Translations under genes and position numbers: made by a program
Source: Bacteroidota bacterium
Lineage (GTDB): Bacteria > Bacteroidota > Bacteroidia > NS11-12g > UBA955
Assembly (NCBI GenBank): GCA_027488495.1
Contig: JAIYBO010000135.1
Location: forward strand, 1-9,449
Reading direction: 5' to 3'
DNA length: 9,449 bases
Shown: one piece after another, positions 1 to 6,849 of the stretch
How the letters are laid out: each line of letters begins with the position of its first letter
Position numbering within the stretch: the stretch's first letter is position 1
The notes under the pieces: generated by a model
What the model was told of the DNA's origin: nothing
The model's input: the letters and a program-made list of their open reading frames with translations, nothing else
Database searches by the model: none

Positions 1-507
1 ATGGAAATTGCCATTCTGTCTGACATACACGACAATTTAAAGAATTTACAAAAAGTGACCGACCAAATCCAAGCACGCGGCATCAACACCGTTATTTTCT
101 GTGGTGATTTCTGTGCGCCGTTTGTGATGAAGCAACTGGGAGCAACAGGACTCAATGTACATGCTGTTTGGGGCAACAACGATGGCGATCGTTTCAAGCT
201 CACCCAAATTGCCGCCCAATTCCCCAACATCAAATTGTATGGCGAATACATTGGCGATGAAGACTGCCTTTTACACATCGATGGTGTGCGATTTGGCGCT
301 ACTCACTATCATTTCTACGCCAAGGCCATGGTTAAAACGGGCTGGTACGATGTGGTTTGTTTCGGACACTCACACAAAGTACACCGTCAGAAATTCGGGA
401 ATGCCCTGCTCATTAATCCAGGCGAAGTGGCTGGTATTATGGGACCTGCAACCTATGCCGTTTACGACACCCAATTGAAGGGTTCAGAAATTATTCAGAT
501 CGACTAA
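1..507 (+). CDS. YfcE/MJ0936-family metallophosphoesterase
   Basis: Small cytoplasmic phosphodiesterase of the calcineurin-like metallophosphoesterase superfamily, 168 residues, a normal length for the YfcE/MJ0936 group. The dinuclear metal-site motifs appear in order: SDIHDN (D8, H10), CGDF (D36), GNND (N59), a THYH segment at 101-104 where the family usually has a metal-binding His, and GHSH at 122-125, followed by LINPGEV at 137-143. The family cleaves phosphodiester bonds, shown mainly on artificial substrates; the physiological substrate cannot be read from sequence. The ATG is the first base of the window, and MEIAILSDIHDN is a typical complete N-terminus, so the gene is probably whole with its promoter outside the window. 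It ends tail to tail with the kinase gene on the other strand, overlapping by 4 bp. Family assignment is firm; substrate unknown. Confidence 0.92.
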   Translation: MEIAILSDIHDNLKNLQKVTDQIQARGINTVIFCGDFCAPFVMKQLGATGLNVHAVWGNNDGDRFKLTQIAAQFPNIKLYGEYIGDEDCLLHIDGVRFGATHYHFYAKAMVKTGWYDVVCFGHSHKVHRQKFGNALLINPGEVAGIMGPATYAVYDTQLKGSEIIQID

Positions 508-1139
508 AGCACCGCCAACACCGAAGGATGGGCATGGGTTCTGATGTGCTCTAGGATGGTGGCGATGTTTTCATCGGCGGGACCATTGTTCTCAATCACC
601 AAATCGCAGCGCTCTTTGTGGGGCAAAATGTGATTGTTATAAGCAGGCATCACGTGGTGTTCCCACTGGTGGAGACTGCGCTTCAACGGAATGCCGCGTT
701 CGCGTATGTCGCGCTCAATCCGTCGGTTAAAGCACAATTCCATATCGCAATCCACGAAAATCCGGTAATTCAATAAAGAATCCACGGCTTCATAATCCAT
801 CACAAACAGTCCTTCCACCAATAAAATCGGGGCTGGATTCACAATTTCTGTCTGCTCAGGGGCATCGTAATTTTCAAATTGATACTTTTTGATCAATACC
901 GGCTTAAAAGCCAACAACTGCATCAAGTCTTCATGGAATCGCTCTGAGAACAAGGCAGAAGGCAAATCATAATTGGCCTCACCATGCGCATCGATGTGTT
1001 GCATTTCCAAGGGTTTGTAATAATCATCAAAGCCCACAACCGTTACGTTTTTGCCCAAAGCGGCTTTCAACGCATCCACATAATAGGTTTTCCCTGCCCC
1101 GGACAATCCGGTTAACCCCATCACAAAGGGCTCAATCAT
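504..1139 (-). CDS. Uridine kinase-like P-loop kinase (PRK/URK family)
   Basis: Cytoplasmic NTP-dependent kinase of the phosphoribulokinase/uridine kinase family, 211 residues from the chosen start. Visible motifs: Walker A GLSGAGKT (11-18); FDDYYKP (37-43), matching the acceptor-site DxFYK region of uridine kinases; LLVEG (106-110), the Walker B-like strand; the lid RRIERDIRERG (139-149); and a W...V.P....I.P.K segment (159-175). Uridine kinase phosphorylates uridine or cytidine to UMP or CMP in salvage. Family membership is clear, but the exact substrate is inferred. The ATG at 1139 is preferred; an in-frame GTG at 1148 would add three residues. It begins 13 bp after the MORN-repeat gene on the same strand with no terminator or -7 element seen between them, so the two are probably co-transcribed. 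Its TAG stop overlaps the stop of the convergent phosphoesterase gene. Confidence 0.85.
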   Translation of the reverse strand: MIEPFVMGLTGLSGAGKTYYVDALKAALGKNVTVVGFDDYYKPLEMQHIDAHGEANYDLPSALFSERFHEDLMQLLAFKPVLIKKYQFENYDAPEQTEIVNPAPILLVEGLFVMDYEAVDSLLNYRIFVDCDMELCFNRRIERDIRERGIPLKRSLHQWEHHVMPAYNNHILPHKERCDLVIENNGPADENIATILEHIRTHAHPSVLAVL

Positions 1140-1152
1140 CGCCGTCACCGTC

Positions 1153-2331
1153 TTATTTCTTTTTGATTTTAAAGTACTTTTCTTTCACCACCTCGCCATT
1201 GGCTCCATAGGTTTGAACCACCAAAGGATTGCCTTGGGCGTCATAAAACATCCAAGTGCCCACCATTTCACCGTTTTCGTAGGTCCCCTCGCGCTGCTGA
1301 TAGTGTGTTACCATCCCGTGCTTCCAATCGCCATCGCGCAATCCATCCACATAATTGCCCTGACTCTCCACCTTCAACTCTGTGCGCTTTGTTTCGTCAT
1401 TGGGCACTTCTCGAATGTCCACGAAACGACCGTCTAACTGTCCGTTAGCATAACTCTCAATACGCAGTGTATCGCCGAAGGCATTGTATTGAATGAACGC
1501 GCCATGTTTCTTGCCGTTTTTCCAACCTGATTCAGCAATGAGGTTACAACTCACCGCATCCCACACCCTTGAAATACTATCGTGCTCTCCATACTTGTAA
1601 TAATCTTCGCTCGCCGCACAACCATTTCGGTGAAACATGTAAAAACGACCGTGAGGCACGCCCATGTTGTATTCTTTGATGTATCTGAGGATAGAATCTG
1701 CGTAAAAGGCAACAACCGGCCCATGGGGCATATCATTTACAAACGTGGCGATTTGCTCGGTTTTGCCATTGTCGAAATAACTGATCACCTCCCCATTGCG
1801 CACCCCACGATTATAGTGCTTTACGTATTGGGTAACCCCGTTCATGTAGAATCCTTTGACGGTGTTGTGCAAACTATCGTCGAGAAATTCGCCGGTAGCC
1901 ACAACGATGCCCGTTTTTTCATCGGCGTACTGAAACGGTCCGTTTTTCTTGCCATTGGCCCACATTTCGGAGGCGACAAAGATTCCCTTTTCTGTATTTT
2001 CCTGGTATTTGCCGTGCTTCAAACCATTGAGATACCCTTGTTCGGTGTATACGCGATTGTTGGGCCACATTTCCAGGGCGATGCCTGTAAACGGCGCAGT
2101 TCCCACCAGTTCTTTACCTTGTTTAACTGGGGCATAAGCAATACCATTGCGCATTTCTAAGGCCGATGCCAATAGTTTGCGAACGGGCGACCCTTCGTTG
2201 CCAACCTGCTTGTTTTGCGACTTCGTCACCGAGACATTCCTCCCCGAGGATTGTTCAGTGGCTTGCGATTGCAAGTTCATGGCAACGCTGAACATCAGAA
2301 ACAACAGCCATGGTAATTTTATGCGATTCAT
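1153..2331 (-). CDS. Secreted MORN-repeat (MORN_2 / YwqK-like) protein
   Basis: Protein of 392 residues with a Sec signal peptide: basic NRIK, hydrophobic PWLLFLMFSVAM, and likely cleavage after SQA at residue 24. After a Ser/Gln/Asn-rich linker (about 25-75), the body is at least eleven repeats of 20-30 residues with a Y.NG...G.f..Y core, for example YLNGLKHGKY (100), YNRGVRNGEV (173), WKNGKKHGAF (270), YVDGLRDGDW (327) and YENGEMVGTW (351). This is the MORN_2 pattern, common in exported Bacteroidota proteins and in proteins annotated YwqK-family antitoxin. The repeat forms a beta-sheet scaffold; no catalytic domain is visible and function is unknown. It has no lipobox, so it is probably periplasmic or secreted. 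An upstream in-frame TTG at 2349 is rejected as start because it lies inside the -7 element TAATTTTG. The uridine-kinase-like gene follows 13 bp downstream. Confidence 0.85.
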   Translation of the reverse strand: MNRIKLPWLLFLMFSVAMNLQSQATEQSSGRNVSVTKSQNKQVGNEGSPVRKLLASALEMRNGIAYAPVKQGKELVGTAPFTGIALEMWPNNRVYTEQGYLNGLKHGKYQENTEKGIFVASEMWANGKKNGPFQYADEKTGIVVATGEFLDDSLHNTVKGFYMNGVTQYVKHYNRGVRNGEVISYFDNGKTEQIATFVNDMPHGPVVAFYADSILRYIKEYNMGVPHGRFYMFHRNGCAASEDYYKYGEHDSISRVWDAVSCNLIAESGWKNGKKHGAFIQYNAFGDTLRIESYANGQLDGRFVDIREVPNDETKRTELKVESQGNYVDGLRDGDWKHGMVTHYQQREGTYENGEMVGTWMFYDAQGNPLVVQTYGANGEVVKEKYFKIKKK

Positions 2332-2346
2332 TGAATTAATTTTTTT

Positions 2347-2354
2347 CAAAATTA
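2347..2354 (-). promoter_or_regulatory. Predicted -7 promoter element of the MORN-repeat gene
   Basis: TAATTTTG on the minus strand fits the Bacteroidota TAnnTTTG -7 element exactly. It places the transcript start near 2342 and gives a leader of about 11 nt before the ATG at 2331. No convincing TTTG is seen at the -33 distance. It contains the TTG at 2349, which would therefore not be transcribed. Confidence 0.55.
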
Positions 2355-2365
2355 ACAGCCTGTGT

Positions 2366-2373
2366 TAGATTTG
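2366..2373 (+). promoter_or_regulatory. Predicted -7 promoter element of the YjbR-PPIase operon
   Basis: TAGATTTG matches TAnnTTTG. The T-run at 2341-2346 lies at the right distance (20 bp) for a weak -33 element. The transcript start would fall near 2378, leaving about 18 nt of leader before the ATG at 2396. It is interleaved with the divergent promoter of the MORN-repeat gene. Confidence 0.55.
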
Positions 2374-2395
2374 TGGTGAGGAATTTCCCACAAAT

Positions 2396-2749
2396 ATGAA
2401 CCACTTCGATTGGATACAACAATTTTGCGAATCAAAGCCATTGGTTACAGCAGAATTCCCTTTCGATGAAACCACCATGGTGTGGAAAGTGGCTGGGAAA
2501 ATGTTCTGCTTGGGCGATATCAGAGAATTTGAATCCATTGCTCTCAAATGTGAACCAAGCAAAGCCGTATCGCTCAGAGAAGCACACCATCAAATTACAG
2601 GGGCTTTCCACATGAACAAAACCCACTGGAACGCTGTTGAACTGAATGGACTTTCAGAATCCTTCATCGCAGAACTCATCAACCACAGTTATGAGATTGT
2701 GGTACAGAAATTGCCAAAGAAAACCCGAGAAATAATATTACAAGCATGA
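2396..2749 (+). CDS. MmcQ/YjbR family protein
   Basis: Small cytoplasmic protein of 117 residues belonging to the MmcQ/YjbR family (CyaY-like fold). Family features are visible along its whole length: TMVWKVAGKMFCL near residues 27-39, IALKCEP at 48-54, the GAFHMNKTHWN segment at 69-79 (usually GYHMNKKHWN), and the C-terminal INHSYEIVVQKLPKK at 94-108. The family is often labelled DNA-binding because of its fold, but its biological role is not established. Length is normal. The ATG follows a short A/T-rich leader behind a good -7 element, with no Shine-Dalgarno sequence. The stop overlaps the start of the next gene as ATGA, implying translational coupling to the secreted isomerase, an unexplained partnership between a cytoplasmic and an exported protein. 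Confidence 0.88.
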   Translation: MNHFDWIQQFCESKPLVTAEFPFDETTMVWKVAGKMFCLGDIREFESIALKCEPSKAVSLREAHHQITGAFHMNKTHWNAVELNGLSESFIAELINHSYEIVVQKLPKKTREIILQA

Positions 2750-3816
2750 AAAACACACTTCTTACCCTAGCCGCAATGGCTGGAAGCGCCCTCAGCTTCG
2801 CTTCGGGCTTCAATCATACAAACAAATTAACCATGGATAACGACAACCTAGAACTCGGCCAACCAGATTTGGCAGACGGACTTTACGCTCAAATGAACAC
2901 CAGCAAAGGCACAATCTTGTTGCAATTGCATTACAAAGAAACCCCACTCACAGTTTGCAACTTCGTGGGTTTGGCTGAAGGAAAAATCACCAACAACGCC
3001 AAACCATTGGGTACACCCTTTTACGATGGACTGAAATTTCACCGCGTGATCGACAACTTCATGATCCAAGGCGGCGATCCTGCTGGAAATGGTTCTGGTG
3101 GACCAGGATACCAGTTCGACGATGAGTTTGTATCTACATTGAAGCACGTAGGTCCCGGAATATTGTCTATGGCCAACGCCGGCCCTGGCACAAATGGTTC
3201 ACAATTTTTTATCACACACGTTGCCACTCCTTGGTTGGATGGTGCCCATACTGTATTCGGCAAGGTAATCACGGGTCAAGACGTTGTAAATGCCATCAAA
3301 CAAGACGATGTAATTACTACCTTGAAAATCATACGCAAAGGGAAAGAAGCCAAAGCATTTGAAGCCAACGACGAAGCCTTCAAGAAATTGAAAGATGGCG
3401 CAGCGGCCAGAGCAGAAGAAGCCATAAAAGCGGCCTCTGCAGGATTTGAAAACTGGGTAAAAACCAACTACCCAACCGCCAAACAAACCAAATCAGGCCT
3501 TTGGTATGTTGTAGAACAAGCAGGCACCGGTGCTCAAGCCGTCGCTGGCAAAACCGTAGCCGTGCACTACAGTGGAAAATTGGATAACGGACAAGAATTC
3601 GACAATTCATACAAGCGCTCACAACCCATCGAATTCAAATTGGGCGTAGGCCAAGTGATTCCCGGCTGGGACGAAGGTATCGCCTTGATGAGCGAAGGAG
3701 CAAAATACAAATTGATCATCCCATCACATTTGGGATACGGCAAGCGCGGTGCAGGTGGAGTAATTCCCCCAAATGCAACTTTGATTTTTGAAACAGAACT
3801 CGTTTCTGTTAAATAA
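2746..3816 (+). CDS. Secreted cyclophilin-FKBP fusion peptidyl-prolyl cis-trans isomerase
   Basis: Protein-folding enzyme of 356 residues joining two unrelated prolyl isomerase domains. Residues 1-20 form a signal peptide (MKNTLL, hydrophobic core, cleavage near SFAS), so it should act in the periplasm. The cyclophilin domain (about 46-196) keeps the active site: FHRVIDNFMIQGGD (R100, F105, Q108), SMANAGPGTNGSQFF (141-155), and WLDGAH with W163 and H168. A Lys/Glu/Ala-rich, probably helical linker (about 197-240) leads to the FKBP domain (about 245-356), with VHYSG, EFDNS, GQVIPGWDEG (302-311), LGYG and GGVIPPNATLIFE. Both active sites look intact. Cyclophilin-FKBP fusions have been described before in Bacteroidota such as Flavobacterium. 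The ATG overlaps the yjbR-like stop, and a strong terminator follows 44 bp after the stop. Confidence 0.93.
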   Translation: MKNTLLTLAAMAGSALSFASGFNHTNKLTMDNDNLELGQPDLADGLYAQMNTSKGTILLQLHYKETPLTVCNFVGLAEGKITNNAKPLGTPFYDGLKFHRVIDNFMIQGGDPAGNGSGGPGYQFDDEFVSTLKHVGPGILSMANAGPGTNGSQFFITHVATPWLDGAHTVFGKVITGQDVVNAIKQDDVITTLKIIRKGKEAKAFEANDEAFKKLKDGAAARAEEAIKAASAGFENWVKTNYPTAKQTKSGLWYVVEQAGTGAQAVAGKTVAVHYSGKLDNGQEFDNSYKRSQPIEFKLGVGQVIPGWDEGIALMSEGAKYKLIIPSHLGYGKRGAGGVIPPNATLIFETELVSVK

Positions 3817-3860
3817 TCTGAATCAAGCCCATCTGAGGCTTAACTTTCTCTCTATCAAAC

Positions 3861-3888
3861 AAAACGGGCCGCCACGCGGCCCGTTTTT
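3861..3888 (+). terminator. Rho-independent terminator after the PPIase gene
   Basis: A near-perfect hairpin has left arm 3861-3872 (AAAACGGGCCGC), loop CAC at 3873-3875 and right arm 3876-3887 (GCGGCCCGTTTT), giving 12 bp. The T-run continues to 3888. The A-run on the left arm means it could in principle also work on the minus strand, but no minus-strand gene ends here. Confidence 0.93.
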
Positions 3889-3911
3889 ATTTTGTTGAAA
3901 ACTACGGAATT

Positions 3912-3938
3912 ATTTTCCACCCCTCAGCGGTGGGAAAT
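3912..3938. promoter_or_regulatory. Inverted repeat upstream of pyrG, possible operator
   Basis: Arms 3912-3921 (ATTTTCCACC) and 3929-3938 (GGTGGGAAAT) are complementary over 10 positions, with one G-T mismatch, around a 7-base centre. The dyad ends 2 bp before the -7 element of pyrG and covers the place where a -33 element would lie. It has no T-run, so it is not a terminator. A regulator-binding role is inference. Confidence 0.35.
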
Positions 3939-3940
3939 GT

Positions 3941-3948
3941 TAATTTTG
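3941..3948 (+). promoter_or_regulatory. Predicted -7 promoter element of pyrG
   Basis: TAATTTTG matches TAnnTTTG. The transcript would start near 3953 and carry a leader of about 35 nt before the ATG at 3988. No clear -33 TTTG is seen; the region is occupied by the inverted repeat at 3912-3938. Confidence 0.55.
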
Positions 3949-3987
3949 TATCCCGTAACATCACATTCCGGTTACACGGAAAACAAC

Positions 3988-5589
3988 ATGAAAAAAGCCA
4001 AATACATCTTTGTTACGGGAGGCGTAACATCATCCTTGGGAAAAGGAATCGTTGCTGCATCACTCGCAAAACTTCTTCAAGCACGCGGATTTCGTACCAC
4101 CATTCAAAAGTTTGATCCATATATCAACGTGGATCCTGGTACACTCAACCCCTACGAGCATGGCGAATGTTACGTAACTGAAGATGGCGCCGAAACCGAT
4201 CTCGATTTGGGCCACTACGAACGCTTTTTGAATGTCCCCAGCTCACAAGCCAACAACGTCACAACCGGTCGCGTGTATCAAACCGTTATCGAAAATGAAC
4301 GCAGAGGCGATTATTTGGGAAAAACTGTTCAAGTAATCCCTCACATCACCGACGAAATCAAACGAAGGATGAAAATCCTTGGAGAAAGCGGTGATTTCGA
4401 CATCATTATCACAGAAATCGGCGGCACAGTGGGCGATATTGAATCATTGCCCTACGTAGAAAGCATGCGTCAGTTGCTTTGGGAAGAAGGCCATGAAAAC
4501 GCCCTCGTGGTGCATCTTACCCTCATCCCTTACCTCAGCGCAGCCGGTGAATTGAAAACCAAACCAACCCAACACAGCGTAAAGCAATTGTTGGAATTGG
4601 GAGTACAACCCGACATCCTCGTTTGTAGAACTGAACGCCCGATCACCGCGGAAATCCGCAGGAAACTGGCCCTATTCTGTAACGTACAACCCAATGCCGT
4701 TATTGAGGCGATGGACCTTAAAACCATCTATGAAGCCCCCTTGGCGATGCTCAAAGAGAAGCTAGACAAAGTGGTTTTGAACAAACTCAAACTCAGCACC
4801 AAAAACGAACCCGATTTGGACCAATGGCGCGACTTCTTGTTCAAGCTGGAGCACCCAAAATCTGAAGTAAATATCGCCCTAGTAGGAAAATACGTAGAAT
4901 TACCCGATGCCTACAAATCAATCAATGAAGCATTCATCCATGCCGGTGCGAGCAACGAATGCAAAGTAAAAGTGACATACGTACACTCAGAAATGCTCAC
5001 CATCGAAAATGCAGCCAAAAAATTGGCCGGTTTTGATGGCGTTTTGGTAGCTCCAGGATTCGGACATCGTGGCATCGAGGGCAAATTGGAAGCCATTCGC
5101 TATGTGAGGGAAAATAACATTCCTTTCTTTGGCATTTGCTTGGGTATGCAGTGCGCTGTAATTGAATTCGCACGGAACGTTTGCGGGATGAAAGGCGCAT
5201 TTAGCACAGAAATGGACCCCAATACACCCTACCCAGTCATCGACTTAATGGAGGGACAAAAGGAGCAAACACAAAAAGGCGGCACCATGCGATTGGGATC
5301 TTATGAGTGCAAATTGGAAAAAGATTCTAAGGCATTGAAAGCCTATGGAAAATCATTGATCACCGAAAGACATCGCCATCGTTATGAGTTTAACGACCAA
5401 TTCAAAAAACAAATCGAAGACGCGGGCATGCGCATTACCGGCACAAACCCCAAAACGGGCCTGACTGAAATTGTAGAAATCCCAACACATCCTTGGTTTG
5501 TGGGCGTTCAATTCCACCCAGAGTTGAAGAGTACGGTTGCTACACCCCACCCGCTGTTTGTGAAATTCGTAAAAGCCTGTTTGAAATAA
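3988..5589 (+). CDS. pyrG: CTP synthase (glutamine-hydrolysing)
   Basis: Makes CTP from UTP, ATP and glutamine, the last step of cytidine nucleotide synthesis, in the cytoplasm. The protein is 533 residues, close to the usual 530-550. The N-terminal amidoligase domain (about 1-265) shows KYIFVTGGVTSSLGKG with its P-loop, KFDPYINVDPGTLNP (41-55), and EHGECYVTEDGAETDLDLGH (57-76), including the Mg/ATP-binding acidic residues. The C-terminal class I glutamine amidotransferase domain (about 293-533) has the nucleophile C384 in FFGICLGMQ, with H510 and E512 in VQFHPE. All catalytic residues are present. The frame is open upstream to 3892, but the ATG at 3988 matches the conserved family N-terminus MKKAKYIFVTGG and lies behind the -7 element at 3941. 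It is a single-gene unit bounded by terminators on both sides. Confidence 0.98.
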   Translation: MKKAKYIFVTGGVTSSLGKGIVAASLAKLLQARGFRTTIQKFDPYINVDPGTLNPYEHGECYVTEDGAETDLDLGHYERFLNVPSSQANNVTTGRVYQTVIENERRGDYLGKTVQVIPHITDEIKRRMKILGESGDFDIIITEIGGTVGDIESLPYVESMRQLLWEEGHENALVVHLTLIPYLSAAGELKTKPTQHSVKQLLELGVQPDILVCRTERPITAEIRRKLALFCNVQPNAVIEAMDLKTIYEAPLAMLKEKLDKVVLNKLKLSTKNEPDLDQWRDFLFKLEHPKSEVNIALVGKYVELPDAYKSINEAFIHAGASNECKVKVTYVHSEMLTIENAAKKLAGFDGVLVAPGFGHRGIEGKLEAIRYVRENNIPFFGICLGMQCAVIEFARNVCGMKGAFSTEMDPNTPYPVIDLMEGQKEQTQKGGTMRLGSYECKLEKDSKALKAYGKSLITERHRHRYEFNDQFKKQIEDAGMRITGTNPKTGLTEIVEIPTHPWFVGVQFHPELKSTVATPHPLFVKFVKACLK

Positions 5590-5612
5590 TTGAGTGCCAT
5601 TGAGCACAATAC

Positions 5613-5648
5613 GGGGGTTGGGATTTGATTTTCCCAGCCCCTTTTTTA
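5613..5648 (+). terminator. Rho-independent terminator after pyrG
   Basis: The stem GGGGTTGGGA (5614-5623) pairs with TCCCAGCCCC (5632-5641) with one G-U wobble, around an 8-base T-rich loop, followed by TTTTTT at 5642-5647. It starts 24 bp after the pyrG stop. There is no A-run on its left side, so it should act only on the plus strand. Confidence 0.88.
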
Positions 5649-5663
5649 TTCGATGACTTGTTC

Positions 5664-5683
5664 AAAATGGTTATGATAAACCA
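5664..5683 (-). terminator. Weak candidate terminator after the EEP lipoprotein gene
   Basis: On the minus strand, TGGTT (5679-5683) and AACCA (5668-5672) can form a 5-bp stem with a 6-base loop, extended by G-U pairs, followed by TTTT (5664-5667). It begins 5 bp after the stop codon. The stem is short and A/T-rich, so this is a low-confidence call. Confidence 0.3.
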
Positions 5684-5688
5684 CCCGC

Positions 5689-6837
5689 TTAGTGGCGATG
5701 TACAAGCACCAAATCGGTATACACCGGCAAGTGATCAGAAAATCCATTCATGTATTTTTTCCCGGCGAAAGTGCGCAATGGCCAACCCTCATACTTTCCG
5801 CCATGCTGCAACATCCAAGGTCGTTTGTATACATTAATCTTTGGCTGTGAGAGATTACTTGCAGCCCCCCCATTGTCATTCGTGCGATGGGCATTGGCAA
5901 AATACAAAGGTCTGCTCACCATGATTTGGTCAAACATATTCCAACCATCGAACCAAGCCAAAGTACCCACAGAGGTATCTTGAGCTCTTGCGATATAGGC
6001 CAAATTCACGATGGGGCGATAGGCATCACCCGCGTTGAGTCCTTCCGTGATAGAAACATCCTCGGGATCATCGTTAAAGTCGCCCATGAGAAGAAAATTG
6101 GCCGGAATGGATGGATTGTTTTGCAGTGATTGTGTTAGGGCGGTGGCGGCGACCATGCGGCTGGCCGCACTGGCCGCGCCACCGCGCCTACTTGGCCAAT
6201 GGTTCACAAATACCGCCAGTGAATCCCCTGTAAGTCTTTCAACCAAATGCACCCGCATAATACTCCGGGTAGCATACCCATCGGCCAAAGTGACGGGCGT
6301 CATATAAACACCCGTAGTGTAAAACTTCTTGCGATTGTAAATCAAAGCCACATCTATCCCACGTGCATCTGGAGATTCCCTGTGTACGATCTCAAAATCT
6401 GAGCCCAATGGCTTTCTATCGTCGTTCTCGGTATCCCCCAATGGTGAAATTTGCATCGAACGGCAATGCTTGCGCAAATCTTCCAGCACAAATGCATTCT
6501 CCACTTCCACCACACCCAAAATATCGGGCGCAATGCTGTCGATCACCTTCGACATATTTTTCAATTTGCTTTGGTATCGATCTGTATTCCATTGATTCGC
6601 CGAAGACGGCAAAAACTCCGCATCGTCGTTAGGACCGTCAACCGTATCAAACAAATTCTCTAAATTGTAAAAAGCCACCCGAAATGGAGCATTCCCTCCC
6701 CCTTTTTGATCCAATGAACCTGTGGAATTATGCGCCCCCTTTTTATATATCGCCATGGAACCACAGCCCACAGCCATAATTGACAAACAAGTAACAGTGA
6801 AAATAGAAAACGCAATGCGCTGAAATGATAGATGCAT
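5689..6837 (-). CDS. Endonuclease/exonuclease/phosphatase-family lipoprotein
   Basis: Protein of 382 residues with a lipoprotein signal peptide (hydrophobic 8-22, AVGC with lipidated Cys at 25) and an EEP (DNase I/exonuclease III-like) fold. EEP motifs in order: FYNLENLFD (56-64, metal ligand E60), VVEVEN (109-114), FVNHWPSRRGG (210-220, catalytic His 213), LLMGDFNDDPED (249-260, D253 and N255), DQIMVS (303-308) and FSDHLPV (366-372, D368/H369). The active site is complete, so a metal-dependent phosphodiesterase or nuclease is expected; whether it cuts DNA, RNA or another phosphoester is unknown. The residues after Cys25 (GSMAIYKK) are not acidic, so it lacks the usual Bacteroidota surface-export signal and probably faces the periplasm. 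An in-frame TAG at 6850-6852 rules out a longer start. It lies 134 bp downstream of guaB, behind its own candidate -7 element. Confidence 0.88.
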   Translation of the reverse strand: MHLSFQRIAFSIFTVTCLSIMAVGCGSMAIYKKGAHNSTGSLDQKGGGNAPFRVAFYNLENLFDTVDGPNDDAEFLPSSANQWNTDRYQSKLKNMSKVIDSIAPDILGVVEVENAFVLEDLRKHCRSMQISPLGDTENDDRKPLGSDFEIVHRESPDARGIDVALIYNRKKFYTTGVYMTPVTLADGYATRSIMRVHLVERLTGDSLAVFVNHWPSRRGGAASAASRMVAATALTQSLQNNPSIPANFLLMGDFNDDPEDVSITEGLNAGDAYRPIVNLAYIARAQDTSVGTLAWFDGWNMFDQIMVSRPLYFANAHRTNDNGGAASNLSQPKINVYKRPWMLQHGGKYEGWPLRTFAGKKYMNGFSDHLPVYTDLVLVHRH

Positions 6838-6841
6838 ATCG

Positions 6842-6849
6842 CAAAGATA
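6842..6849 (-). promoter_or_regulatory. Predicted -7 promoter element of the EEP lipoprotein gene
   Basis: TATCTTTG on the minus strand is the same octamer as in the guaB promoter. Only 4 bp (CGAT) separate it from the ATG at 6837, so the transcript would start at or within a base or so of the start codon. No -33 TTTG is visible at the usual distance. Confidence 0.42.

Noticed and set aside
1582..2160. A 192-codon open frame on the plus strand opposite the MORN-repeat gene
   Set aside because: It is antisense to a clear repeat protein with signal peptide; its composition looks like reverse-read coding sequence and it has no promoter.
1153..2331. MORN-repeat gene as antitoxin of a toxin-antitoxin pair
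   Set aside because: The YwqK antitoxin label comes from annotation transfer; this protein is exported and its neighbour is a nucleoside-kinase-like enzyme, not a toxin.
2332..2349. TTG at 2349 as start of the MORN-repeat protein
   Set aside because: The TTG is part of the -7 element TAATTTTG and would not be transcribed; the ATG at 2331 gives a normal signal peptide.
3861..3888. Hairpin before pyrG as a pyrG attenuator
   Set aside because: It lies upstream of the predicted pyrG transcription start and fits the end of the PPIase gene.
3892..3987. Longer N-terminus for CTP synthase using the open frame from 3892
   Set aside because: The extra 32 residues are not part of the family, the first codon is not ATG, and the stretch holds the terminator tail, inverted repeat and -7 element.
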